Assembly (NCBI GenBank): GCA_905479015.1
Contig: CAJQKV010000012.1
Span: 81,523-145,522 of the forward strand
Length of the DNA stretch: 64,000 nt
DNA from: an uncultured Cyclobacteriaceae bacterium
GTDB taxonomy: Bacteria > Bacteroidota > Bacteroidia > Cytophagales > Cyclobacteriaceae
Reading direction: 5' to 3'
Positions within the stretch are counted from its first letter, which is position 1. Each line of letters opens with the position of its first letter. Of this stretch, positions 46,496 to 54,105 are shown piece after piece. Under the pieces are notes generated by a model. The model was not told the DNA's origin. It did no database searches and worked only from the letters and a program-made list of their open reading frames with translations. The position numbers and the translations under genes were made by a program.

Positions 46496-46537
46496 GACTC
46501 AATTCTTCTTATATTATTGATATTATCATTTGATATG

Positions 46538-46568
46538 TTGGAGTCTAAGCGGGTCGGTCGTACTTTTG
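46538..46568 (+). promoter_or_regulatory. Strong Bacteroidota-type promoter of ctaA
   Basis: TTG (46538-46540), then exactly 20 bases, then TACTTTTG (46561-46568), a full TAnnTTTG match. The predicted start of transcription falls at or just before the ATG at 46574, implying a leaderless or very short-leader mRNA, and argues against the upstream ATG at 46535. Confidence 0.5.
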
Positions 46569-46573
46569 TGCTT

Positions 46574-47611
46574 ATGAAGTCAGTAGGGGATAAAGGCGTT
46601 GTTTTTTGGCTATTTTCGGGTTGTTTATTGGTGGCCGTTATGGTGATTGTGGGTGGTTTGACCCGATTAACCCATTCTGGATTGTCCATGGTGCAGTGGA
46701 GTCTTTTTATGGAGACCATTCCCCCTTTGACCACCGCAGATTGGATGGAAACTTTCCAGCGCTATCAGCAAACGCCTGAGTTCAAATTAAAAAATTATGA
46801 TTTCACCCTAAGTGAATTCAAATCCATATTTTGGTGGGAGTACATCCATCGCATGATTGGGAGATTCATTGGCTTGGTTTTTCTCCTACCTTTTGTTTAT
46901 TTCCTGATCAAAAAAAGACTGTCCAAAGGATTGGTTCAGAAACTTTTAATTGCTTGCCTGTTAGGTGCGATGCAGGCAGGTATGGGTTGGTACATGGTCA
47001 AGAGTGGGTTGGTAAATGATCCCAATGTGAGTCATTACCGATTGGCGGCACACCTCACCATCGCCTTTGTATTATACGCTTATTTGCTTTGGATCGTATT
47101 GGGTGAAGTCTATTCGCAGAAATTACTAAAGACCAATACTTCATTGATCGGGATTCAGGTATTGATTCTTGTCACGGTTCTTCAGATTATCTATGGAGCC
47201 TTTGTTTCAGGATTAAAAGCAGGCTTGGTTTACAATACGTTTCCCAAGATGGGTACTGAATGGATTGCTGAATCTGTTTTTTATGCTTTTGAAACAGACG
47301 GCATCATCAGTTTTTTTGAGAACCTGGCTTCGGTTCAGCTGATTCATCGTTATCTAGGGATTGCCGTGTTGGTGCTGGTGGTTTATCGGTTCATTGCCTC
47401 ACGCTATCAAAAACAAAACAAGGGCCAATGGAGAAGTCTTCATTTTATGGTGGCCATGGTATCCGTTCAGGTGCTTTTGGGCATATTCACTTTGCTGTAT
47501 GCGGTGCCGATTGGGTTGGGGGCGATACATCAGTTTGGGGCGTTAATGCTTTTTACCAGTCAAATTTTATATTATTTCTATTCCTCCAAGCACATTGAGC
47601 AATGGCAATAA
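46574..47611 (+). CDS. ctaA: Heme A synthase (COX15/CtaA family)
   Basis: CtaA oxidises the C8 methyl group of heme O to make heme A for cytochrome c oxidase in the inner membrane. From ATG 46574 the protein has 345 residues and eight transmembrane segments. Heme-ligating histidines are visible in WEYIHRMIGR, HYRLAAHLT, LIHRYLG and GAIHQFGAL. The start at 46574 puts the first helix eight residues in, as in relatives; an upstream ATG (46535) would add 13 residues but would overlap a good promoter. Oxidase subunit genes are not in the window. It supports an aerobic lifestyle with an aa3-type oxidase. Confidence 0.9.
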   Translation: MKSVGDKGVVFWLFSGCLLVAVMVIVGGLTRLTHSGLSMVQWSLFMETIPPLTTADWMETFQRYQQTPEFKLKNYDFTLSEFKSIFWWEYIHRMIGRFIGLVFLLPFVYFLIKKRLSKGLVQKLLIACLLGAMQAGMGWYMVKSGLVNDPNVSHYRLAAHLTIAFVLYAYLLWIVLGEVYSQKLLKTNTSLIGIQVLILVTVLQIIYGAFVSGLKAGLVYNTFPKMGTEWIAESVFYAFETDGIISFFENLASVQLIHRYLGIAVLVLVVYRFIASRYQKQNKGQWRSLHFMVAMVSVQVLLGIFTLLYAVPIGLGAIHQFGALMLFTSQILYYFYSSKHIEQWQ

Positions 47612-47700
47612 TACACATGAAGCAGGTAACGCTTCTTCTCAGTAAATGAGCTTCAACAAAGATGCGGCAGCAGTAAAAGGGATTTTTTTAGTTAATGGGT

Positions 47701-48546
47701 CTATTTTTCTTCAACTTCCTTTAAAAAAACACCTTCCTTCTTCAATAGGACTTGTTTGTTTCGGTAGAGGATACCTAGAGATTTTTTAAAATTCTTTTTA
47801 CTCATTTGTAGCACCGATTGAATTTCTTGAGGATTGCTCTTATCGGTCAGGGCGATAAAACCTTCAGAGGCTTTTAATTCCTTCAAAATCGCTTGAGCGC
47901 CTTCTTCAAGGTTTTCCATTCCCTTTTTTCTCAAAGTCACATCAATTTTCCCGTCAGGCCGAATCTGTTCAATGAATCCTTTGATCTGGTCACCCATCAT
48001 GACATCTTGGTAGATTTGGTTGCTGAAAATCATACCGCTATAGGTATTGTTAATCACCACATTGACCCCTAAATCACTATCATTGGCAATGAGCAGCTCT
48101 ACTTCTTGGTTTACTTCAAGTTCAATATTTTCCTTTTCAAAATGCTTCTCCACTTTGGCCGTTGCGGCCAATCGATTGGTGAGCGCATCAATATACAAAT
48201 AGACCAAACACCATTGGCCAATATTCAGGCGTCCATGCTGCTGTCTGAATGGGACAAGCAAGTCTTTTTCCAAGCCCCAATCCAAAAAAGCACCTATATT
48301 ATTGACATCTTTCACCTTCAAGCAACCGAATTCATGCAGCTGCAATAAAGGTCTGAGGGTCGTGGCCACAATACGGTCCTCAGAGTCATTGTAGACAAAT
48401 ACTTTGAGCTGATCGCCTACTTTTGTCCCTTCAGGTATGTATTTATTAGGGAGGAGGACATCATTTTCTTCACTGTCTATCAAAAAAGCACCTGGGGTCA
48501 ATATCCGATCAACTACCAGTTCATTGTATATTCCAATATGGATCAT
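47701..48546 (-). CDS. CvfB-like S1-domain RNA-binding protein
   Basis: This 281-residue protein has tandem S1/OB-like domains (about 1-60, 65-135 and 140-215) and a C-terminal winged-helix-like part (220-280). YNELVVDRILTPGAFLIDSE and LLPNKYIPEGTKVGDQLKVFVYNDSEDR match the CvfB/YitL family; GAFLDWGLEKDLLVP is the second-domain hallmark. CvfB was first linked to virulence regulation in Staphylococcus and binds RNA. It diverges from the DEAD-box helicase gene with 56 bases between them. Confidence 0.88.
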   Translation of the reverse strand: MIHIGIYNELVVDRILTPGAFLIDSEENDVLLPNKYIPEGTKVGDQLKVFVYNDSEDRIVATTLRPLLQLHEFGCLKVKDVNNIGAFLDWGLEKDLLVPFRQQHGRLNIGQWCLVYLYIDALTNRLAATAKVEKHFEKENIELEVNQEVELLIANDSDLGVNVVINNTYSGMIFSNQIYQDVMMGDQIKGFIEQIRPDGKIDVTLRKKGMENLEEGAQAILKELKASEGFIALTDKSNPQEIQSVLQMSKKNFKKSLGILYRNKQVLLKKEGVFLKEVEEK

Positions 48547-48602
48547 AGAAATGTAAAGTTACGCTGAATCTAAGCCAATATGATGATCGTTCCCTTTATT
48601 TC

Positions 48603-49766
48603 ATGAGAGCAAATAAATTGGAGCTAACTTTGCCGCTCAATAAATCAGATATTTTGGCATCATTTAAATCATTAGGCGTTACTCCCGAAGTCATCCAAGG
48701 CTTAGAAGCACTGGGCATCGTTAAGCCCACAGAAATTCAAGTTCAGTCTATTCCCAAGCTCATTAAATCACCGATAGATTTTATTGGTATGGCGCAAACA
48801 GGCACAGGAAAAACAGCGGCATACAGTATTCCTATCATACAGAACATAGATCCCAACGAACCTAAAATTCAAGCTTTGATTTTATGTCCAACCCGAGAAT
48901 TGGGACAACAAATTGCCAAGCAAATTTTTAAATTCACGAAATTCACGGAAAAGATTTTTGTTGAAGCCGTTTATGGAGGAGAAAAAATAGAAGCCCAGAT
49001 CAGTGCCCTAAGGCGTAAGACCCATATATTGGTGGCTACACCGGGGAGGTTGTTGGATTTGCAGCGCAGAAAAGCGGTGGACTTGCGACAAATAAAGACG
49101 GTTGTATTGGACGAAGCGGATGAAATGTTGAGTGTTGGGTTTAAAAAAGATTTGGACTTGATTTTGGAACAAACTTCGCGCGGAAGCAATACCTGGTTGT
49201 TTTCTGCGACCATGCCCAAAGAGATCACACAGATCATCAATAGCTATATGGATCCTGCGGCAGTAAAGGTGGAGATCAACAGGGATCAGCGGGTCAATGC
49301 GGATATAGCACATCAATACGCCATCTGTGAACAAGCTCAAAAAATTGAAGCTTTGGTTTTTTTCCTAAAGTCACACAAAGATGAAAGAGGCATTGTCTTT
49401 TGTAAGACCAAACGGGTCACCAAACAGCTTCACGAACAATTAACGGCTAAAAACTATCAAGTAGGCTGCATTCACGGCGACCTCAAGCAGATTGAGCGAG
49501 ACAAAGTCATGCGGGCCTTCAAGGGGGATAAACTCAAGGTATTGATTGCCACAGATATTTCTGCGAGAGGCATAGATGTAGATAATTTAGCGTATGTGTT
49601 TCATTATCAATTACCTGATCAAGTAGAATATTATACCCATCGGAGTGGGCGTACGGCTCGGGCAGGAAAGAAAGGCGTATCCATCCTGCTGGTTACCCCA
49701 AAAGAAATCAAAGACATGAGGTTGATCAGTCAACAACTTCATATTGAATTTAAGCAGCTGCAATAA
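48603..49766 (+). CDS. DEAD-box RNA helicase
   Basis: This 387-residue ATP-dependent RNA helicase core has a Q motif (PTEIQVQSIP), Walker A AQTGTGKT, PTRELGQQ, TPGRLLD, DEAD in VLDEADEM, SAT in FSATMP, and the C-terminal HRSGRTARAG. There is no long C-terminal extension, so it is a compact DEAD-box protein. The start is uncertain: ATG 48603 gives about 20 residues before the usual N-terminus, while a TAACTTTG promoter box at 48625 and a TTG at 48654 would give an N-terminus MASFKSLGV like that of relatives. It is 3 bases from the PIF1-like helicase gene, so the two are co-transcribed. Confidence 0.93.
   Translation: MRANKLELTLPLNKSDILASFKSLGVTPEVIQGLEALGIVKPTEIQVQSIPKLIKSPIDFIGMAQTGTGKTAAYSIPIIQNIDPNEPKIQALILCPTRELGQQIAKQIFKFTKFTEKIFVEAVYGGEKIEAQISALRRKTHILVATPGRLLDLQRRKAVDLRQIKTVVLDEADEMLSVGFKKDLDLILEQTSRGSNTWLFSATMPKEITQIINSYMDPAAVKVEINRDQRVNADIAHQYAICEQAQKIEALVFFLKSHKDERGIVFCKTKRVTKQLHEQLTAKNYQVGCIHGDLKQIERDKVMRAFKGDKLKVLIATDISARGIDVDNLAYVFHYQLPDQVEYYTHRSGRTARAGKKGVSILLVTPKEIKDMRLISQQLHIEFKQLQ
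48625..48632 (+). promoter_or_regulatory. Candidate -7 promoter box in the helicase N-terminal region
   Basis: TAACTTTG matches TAnnTTTG and would start a transcript near 48639, downstream of the ATG at 48603 and 15 bases before a TTG in frame at 48654. The -33 element is weak. Confidence 0.3.
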
Positions 49767-49769
49767 TTC

Positions 49770-51440
49770 ATGGACAATTTGGCGGAGTTTTTGGCTACGC
49801 TCGATCCAGACAATCGGGAATTCAATGCGGCCGTAGAATTTGTTCAGTCCACGGATCGTCCCATTTACCTCACGGGAAGGGCCGGAACCGGTAAGACGAC
49901 CTTTCTGAAATACGTTACCGCTATTTCCTCTAAAAAAACGGTGGTGGTAGCCCCCACAGGCGTGGCCGCCATCAATGCGGGAGGCGTGACCATACATTCG
50001 TTTTTCAAACTTCCTTTTGAGCCCTTACGTCCAGATGATACGCGGTTCAGTACTCGAAAAATGAGTGAAGATCATGTCAATATCTTCGAAATGCTCAAAT
50101 ACAATCGCGAAAAATCTCAAATCATTCGTGAATTGGAATTATTGATTATCGATGAGATATCTATGGTGCGCTGTGACGTGCTGGATGCCATTGAATACAT
50201 TTTAAGGGTATACAGAGACAAGCCCTACCTACCTTTTGGTGGGGTTCAGGTGTTGATGTTGGGCGATCCTTTTCAGTTGCCTCCCGTGATGAAGCGTGAG
50301 GAGCAGGCCATCTTAGGAGCATATTATAAAACCTTATATTTTTTCAGTTCCAATGTATTTAAAATCATCAAACCAGCACAACTTGAATTAAAAAAAATAT
50401 ATCGACAAAAAAATCAGCAATTTGTTGAATTGCTCAATAAAGTGCGGTTCAATCAAATGACTTCCGATGACATTGCCCTATTGAACCGTCGTCATGTCCC
50501 TAATTTCAAGCCCAAAGTAGAGGAGAACTACATTCAGTTAAGCACGACTAATAAAAGGGTAGATGAGGTCAATGAAAATAAATTGAAGGCCTTAAAGACT
50601 GACGAAAGAAAATATGAGGGCTTGGTGGAAGGTATTTTTCCTGCCTCTTTTATGCGTACCCAAGAGAATTTAGCCTTAAAAATCGGGGCTCAAATCATGA
50701 CGGTCATCAATGACCCAGGGACGGTTCCTTCCGATGATGGAGCCGATCAATATACGTCTAAAAAATTCTTCAATGGAAGTATTGGTACCATTTTAGAATT
50801 GCACGAGGATCACATTGTGATCAGTACCGAATCCCATGAATACATTGCCGTTTACCGGACCACTTGGACCAATATTTCGTATCGATGGCATCCAGAGCGA
50901 AAGACCATTGTATCGGAAGAAATAGGTGCATTTACCCAGATACCTGTACGACTGGCCTGGGCCATTACCGTCCATAAAAGTCAAGGGCTCACTTTTGACA
51001 AAGTGATTGCGGATATCAACGGTGCCTTCACCAATGGTCAGGCTTACGTGGCCCTGAGTCGATGTACGTCATTGGAAGGATTGGTTTTCAAACATTTATT
51101 TAACCCAAGGGCCATTAAGACCGATCCGATTGTGGTTTATTTTTCACAATACTACGATCAAAAGAGCCAAAATGAGCAGGACCTACTCAATGGGAAGGCT
51201 GATTATTTTTATAAATTGGCAAGAAAAGCTTTTTTTAACTATGGATTTTTGGAATGTCAAGAATGTCTTAGCAATGCGGTTAGCTATAGAAATGATGTTC
51301 AGCACCCCTTGTTTGACAAATGCAAACGCATTTATTTGGAGTGGATCAATCAAAGGGAATTGTTGCTGAATGATGCTCAGCAGGAAAATCTGAATATATT
51401 GAAGCAATATTTAAAGCAAGAGTTAAACATCAAGATTTAA
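49770..51440 (+). CDS. PIF1-like / RecD-like superfamily 1B helicase
   Basis: This 556-residue DNA helicase has Walker A GRAGTGKTTF (about 37-46), Walker B IDEISMV, motif III LGDPFQLPPV, and the 3' half motifs AWAITVHKSQGLTFDKV and YVALSRCTSLEGL. The C-terminal 100 residues form a helical TPR-like tail with several cysteines (ECQECLSN). Bacterial PIF1-like helicases unwind 5'-3' and can resolve G-quadruplexes or R-loops. It starts three bases after the DEAD-box gene and is followed after 4 bases by ywbE, so three genes are one operon. Confidence 0.9.
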   Translation: MDNLAEFLATLDPDNREFNAAVEFVQSTDRPIYLTGRAGTGKTTFLKYVTAISSKKTVVVAPTGVAAINAGGVTIHSFFKLPFEPLRPDDTRFSTRKMSEDHVNIFEMLKYNREKSQIIRELELLIIDEISMVRCDVLDAIEYILRVYRDKPYLPFGGVQVLMLGDPFQLPPVMKREEQAILGAYYKTLYFFSSNVFKIIKPAQLELKKIYRQKNQQFVELLNKVRFNQMTSDDIALLNRRHVPNFKPKVEENYIQLSTTNKRVDEVNENKLKALKTDERKYEGLVEGIFPASFMRTQENLALKIGAQIMTVINDPGTVPSDDGADQYTSKKFFNGSIGTILELHEDHIVISTESHEYIAVYRTTWTNISYRWHPERKTIVSEEIGAFTQIPVRLAWAITVHKSQGLTFDKVIADINGAFTNGQAYVALSRCTSLEGLVFKHLFNPRAIKTDPIVVYFSQYYDQKSQNEQDLLNGKADYFYKLARKAFFNYGFLECQECLSNAVSYRNDVQHPLFDKCKRIYLEWINQRELLLNDAQQENLNILKQYLKQELNIKI

Positions 51441-51444
51441 AAGA

Positions 51445-51642
51445 ATGAAGGGTACCCAGCAAAGCCATATCCAAAAGGGTTCAGAAGTGCACATTGTGCT
51501 CAAGTCTGATCAGCGTACCGGCCATTTGACCCATGGCTTTGTGAAAGACATCTTGACTAAATCAGCAAATCATCCCCATGGGATCAAAGTCCGGCTAGAG
51601 GATGGTCAGGTAGGGCGTGTGAAAGCTGTTATTGCAACATGA
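51445..51642 (+). CDS. ywbE: YwbE family protein
   Basis: This 65-residue protein is almost entirely one small beta domain. The patterns GSEVHIVLKSDQRTGHLTHG, VKDILTKSANHPHGIKVRLEDG and QVGRVKAV match the YwbE family, which is small and widely conserved, with an SH3/KOW-like fold and unknown function. It overlaps nothing and follows the PIF1-like helicase by 4 bases; a nucleic-acid role fits the operon. Confidence 0.88.
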   Translation: MKGTQQSHIQKGSEVHIVLKSDQRTGHLTHGFVKDILTKSANHPHGIKVRLEDGQVGRVKAVIAT

Positions 51643-51791
51643 GTCCCTCTTTTGATCCTAGGTTGTAATAAAGAATAGCTAAAAATCATGCCGTAATGAT
51701 TGTTAAACTATGTTAAGGGATGTTGCATTTCTCCAAAAAAAACATAGATTTATACTGTATTATTAATCATTTTTTTAACTAAAAATCGTAA

Positions 51792-52079
51792 ATGATGAAA
51801 TCTTTAAATAAAAATTGGTTTTTAATAACCATGACCGCAGTAGTTTTTGGTTTATTAGGTTATTTACTGGGTAACCAAAACAGTCAAAAAGGGCCTAGAA
51901 TGATGGAAGGACCCCGCGGTCTTCATATGGAGCATATGAAGGGATCAGATATGATTATGTTTGAATCTGATGGAGCGATGATGTTGGGTGAAGATGGGAA
52001 TATTGATATTGAAATAGACACACTGTTATCCGGAGGCGAACAAAGGATTAAAGTGATTGTGAAGAAGGAAACCAAATAG
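51792..52079 (+). CDS. Small membrane-anchored acidic, Met-rich protein
   Basis: This 95-residue protein is unrecognised. A basic N-terminus, one transmembrane helix (about 10-29, including a GLLGYLLG glycine zipper), then an exposed segment rich in Met, His, Asp and Glu (HMEHMKGSDMIMFESDG), and a beta-like C-terminal ending IKVIVKKETK. The Met/His cluster could bind copper or other metals, but there is no family match to support it. Stand-alone gene between ywbE and the septoil-knot gene. Confidence 0.6.
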   Translation: MMKSLNKNWFLITMTAVVFGLLGYLLGNQNSQKGPRMMEGPRGLHMEHMKGSDMIMFESDGAMMLGEDGNIDIEIDTLLSGGEQRIKVIVKKETK

Positions 52080-52292
52080 CTTAAAAAGCTTGTAAAATAG
52101 GTCAATAGACTCATTTCAATCAGCCTAATCTATTCGGGCAAGATTCATACAGGGCAATGGAATGGGTGCATTGGCTATTAATTGTTTAGGAAGCCACAAA
52201 CCCTTAAACAAGGGGCTATATACCAAATCGGATATAAATTTTGAGATCAATTATATTTGAATAATTGTATCTACTTTATCTTCCAGAAGATT

Positions 52293-52652
52293 TCAATACA
52301 ATAAATATTTTTTAGAAACCTTTTTCCAGCCCGCCTGATAAGCTGAAGAGACAAAATATATTTTGAGATCTGCTTGATAGTCGGAGGCGACAAAATATAT
52401 GTTCTTGTCTGCTTGATAATTTGAATCTGTAAAAAACCATTTTCCATCGTTGTCTCCAGCTTGATAGTTGGAGGATACCTTGTAAACCAAGAGGTCTGCT
52501 TGATAGGCTGAACTCACGACAAATACCTTGACATCAGCTTTATAAGCGGCATCTACTGCGTATACTTTTTGAGCCTGAGCATTTAAAATGTTAAAAAAAA
52601 TACCGGCGACAAAAAGGATTACTGAAATGTTTTGGAGGGGTAACTTCATCAT
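52293..52652 (-). CDS. Secreted repeat protein of the septoil-knot (DUF6150-like) type
   Basis: This 119-residue exported protein starts at ATG 52652 (or 52649). The signal peptide covers about the first 25 residues (ILNAQAQ cleavage). It then holds six tandem units of about 12-15 residues, each with the core SxYQAD or SxYQAG followed by an aromatic/aliphatic strand (VY, IYFV). These units match the small '7(1) septoil knot' proteins, compact beta-strand knots. The DNA repeats are diverged, so the array is old. Function unknown; likely periplasmic or surface exposed. Confidence 0.7.
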   Translation of the reverse strand: MMKLPLQNISVILFVAGIFFNILNAQAQKVYAVDAAYKADVKVFVVSSAYQADLLVYKVSSNYQAGDNDGKWFFTDSNYQADKNIYFVASDYQADLKIYFVSSAYQAGWKKVSKKYLLY

Positions 52653-52862
52653 CTTCAGTTCTATTTTCAAAAGGAAGTTAATGCATTTTTATCGGTTTAT
52701 AGGGCCAATTTAAAACGAATTTGGAGTCGTGATCATAAGAAGAGCCCCATTGGATAGCCATTAATACAACGTATAGAGGACTTAAAAAACTTCCTAATTT
52801 TGAAAAGACAACAGATTAAAATTACCTATATATGAGTATTGATACAAAAAAATAGGAGCAGA

Positions 52863-53103
52863 TCAGTTACTATTAGGAACCTGAGAACCTGCGCCCGCGA
52901 TTTGGTAGCTACAATAATTATCATCGCTGATGAAGTAGGATTATTTTCACATTCATTACGATCCATGAGATCACCGAATTCTTCAATACACGTCTGAACG
53001 CCATTGGTATAGACATACCGGATATTAGAGGATCATTATTTCGATGGCATCTCATCAACCCAATCAAAGGGATGATGAGAAGGATAAGAAGCCATGATTT
53101 TAT
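52863..53103 (-). pseudogene. Probable decayed gene for a small Cys-containing lipoprotein or secreted protein
   Basis: No intact frame exists, but three frames in order read like one protein. From 53103, ATA-AAA gives KSWLLILLIIPLIGLMRCH, a signal-peptide-like start whose ATG appears mutated to ATA. A shifted frame then gives NIRYVYTNGVQTCIEEFGDL followed by MDRNECENN. A further shift gives ISDDNYCSYQIAGAGSQ and a stop near 52863. The regular cysteines (TC, EC, YC) and the clean C-terminus suggest two frameshifts in a once-coding gene of about 75-80 residues. Evidence is by eye only. It lies between the septoil-knot and MaoC genes. Confidence 0.4.
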
Positions 53104-53150
53104 TTATGGTTGATCATACGATCCATAAAATTGAATGGTTTAGAGACATT

Positions 53151-53618
53151 TTAATCATTAAAATGATATAGGAATACTAAGATTGCTGAAAAAGCGGGCT
53201 TTTTATGGTCTTTTATCTCTAGTTTGACATCGACTTCTATCTTGTTGATACCGCGTAAATTGACGGCTGATTTTAAGGTAGCATGTAGTTTAACTTGCGC
53301 GCCTACGGGTACGGGTTGATTGAAACGGAGGGCTTCAATACCATAGTTAACCATCATTTTTAGATTTAGAACTTCCAGTATTTGCTCCCACAAATAAGGA
53401 ACCAAAGAGAGGGTAAGATAACCATGGGCAATGGCTGTACCAAAAGGGCTTTCTTTTGCCGCGCGCTCCGGATCTGTGTGAATCCATTGATGGTCCAGCG
53501 TTGCCTTGGCAAATTTATTGACTTGACCTTGGTTGATTGTAAAATATTCAGAGGACCCTAAAACGGTACCTATTCTAGATTCAAAATCTTCAAAATTTGA
53601 AATAATCAAACGTCCCAT
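53151..53618 (-). CDS. MaoC-family (R)-specific enoyl-CoA hydratase
   Basis: This 155-residue single hot-dog domain protein has the catalytic dyad Asp42 and His47 in ATLDHQWIHTD, and the following GTAIAHGYLTLSL loop. These are the hallmarks of MaoC-type hydratases, which hydrate trans-2-enoyl-CoA to the R isomer. Bacteroidota have many copies used in fatty acid and possibly carotenoid or PHA metabolism; specificity is unknown. No partner gene is adjacent. Start ATG at 53618. Confidence 0.9.
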   Translation of the reverse strand: MGRLIISNFEDFESRIGTVLGSSEYFTINQGQVNKFAKATLDHQWIHTDPERAAKESPFGTAIAHGYLTLSLVPYLWEQILEVLNLKMMVNYGIEALRFNQPVPVGAQVKLHATLKSAVNLRGINKIEVDVKLEIKDHKKPAFSAILVFLYHFND

Positions 53619-53771
53619 AGGTATTTAAACGACTTATTTTTTGTAAATTTAATACGTTAGATATTAAAAAATCGATTGGATGAAAAATTCAATGACATTG
53701 AAACAGGTCAAAAAACATAAGGTACCTTTATTTCACATAAATTATATAATTTTGAAAACCAATTCAATCAT

Positions 53772-54014
53772 ATGAGCGACTGTCCTTCAAGAAAAATTAT
53801 TTTTTACACCGAACAGGAGGCCAAAGAAGCTTTGATCAGAATTCATGTCAAATACCAAAATTCCTCAACCCGAGCATTTTATACCTGTGATCAATGCGGG
53901 CATCTTCACTTGACTTCTTCTGGAGACATGGATAATACATTGAAACAAGCGCAGCAGGCGGGTAGGATAGACCAACTCAGTGAGTCTGACCATTGGACGC
54001 GCAAGTTGAGCTGA
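53772..54014 (+). CDS. Small CxxC protein
   Basis: This 80-residue protein has Cys4 and a Cys39-x-x-Cys42 pair followed by GHLHLTS. The spacing suggests a small zinc-finger-like knuckle formed by two cysteines and the histidines (His44, His46). A basic amphipathic helix covers residues 12-30. Similar 'YxCxxCGxxHLTS' mini-proteins occur in phages and bacteria, where they are uncharacterised. Stand-alone, no signal peptide, so cytoplasmic. Confidence 0.6.
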   Translation: MSDCPSRKIIFYTEQEAKEALIRIHVKYQNSSTRAFYTCDQCGHLHLTSSGDMDNTLKQAQQAGRIDQLSESDHWTRKLS

Positions 54015-54042
54015 TCAGTTTTAAGTCAACGATACGCATTTA

Positions 54043-54071
54043 TTTGAAATATTTAATATCAGTTATCTTTA
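54043..54071 (+). promoter_or_regulatory. Candidate promoter of the amidohydrolase gene
   Basis: TTTG (54043-54046), 17 bases, then TATCTTTA (54064-54071), one base off TAnnTTTG. It would give a start of transcription near 54077 and favours ATG 54100 or 54106 over the ATG at 54082. Confidence 0.3.
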
Positions 54072-54105
54072 GTAAAGATGGATGACTTTTTTAACCAAAA
54101 TGAAT

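Noticed and set aside
49611..49997. Minus-strand frame of 128 codons across the two helicase genes
   Set aside because: It covers the end of the DEAD-box gene and the start of the PIF1-like gene, both strongly supported.
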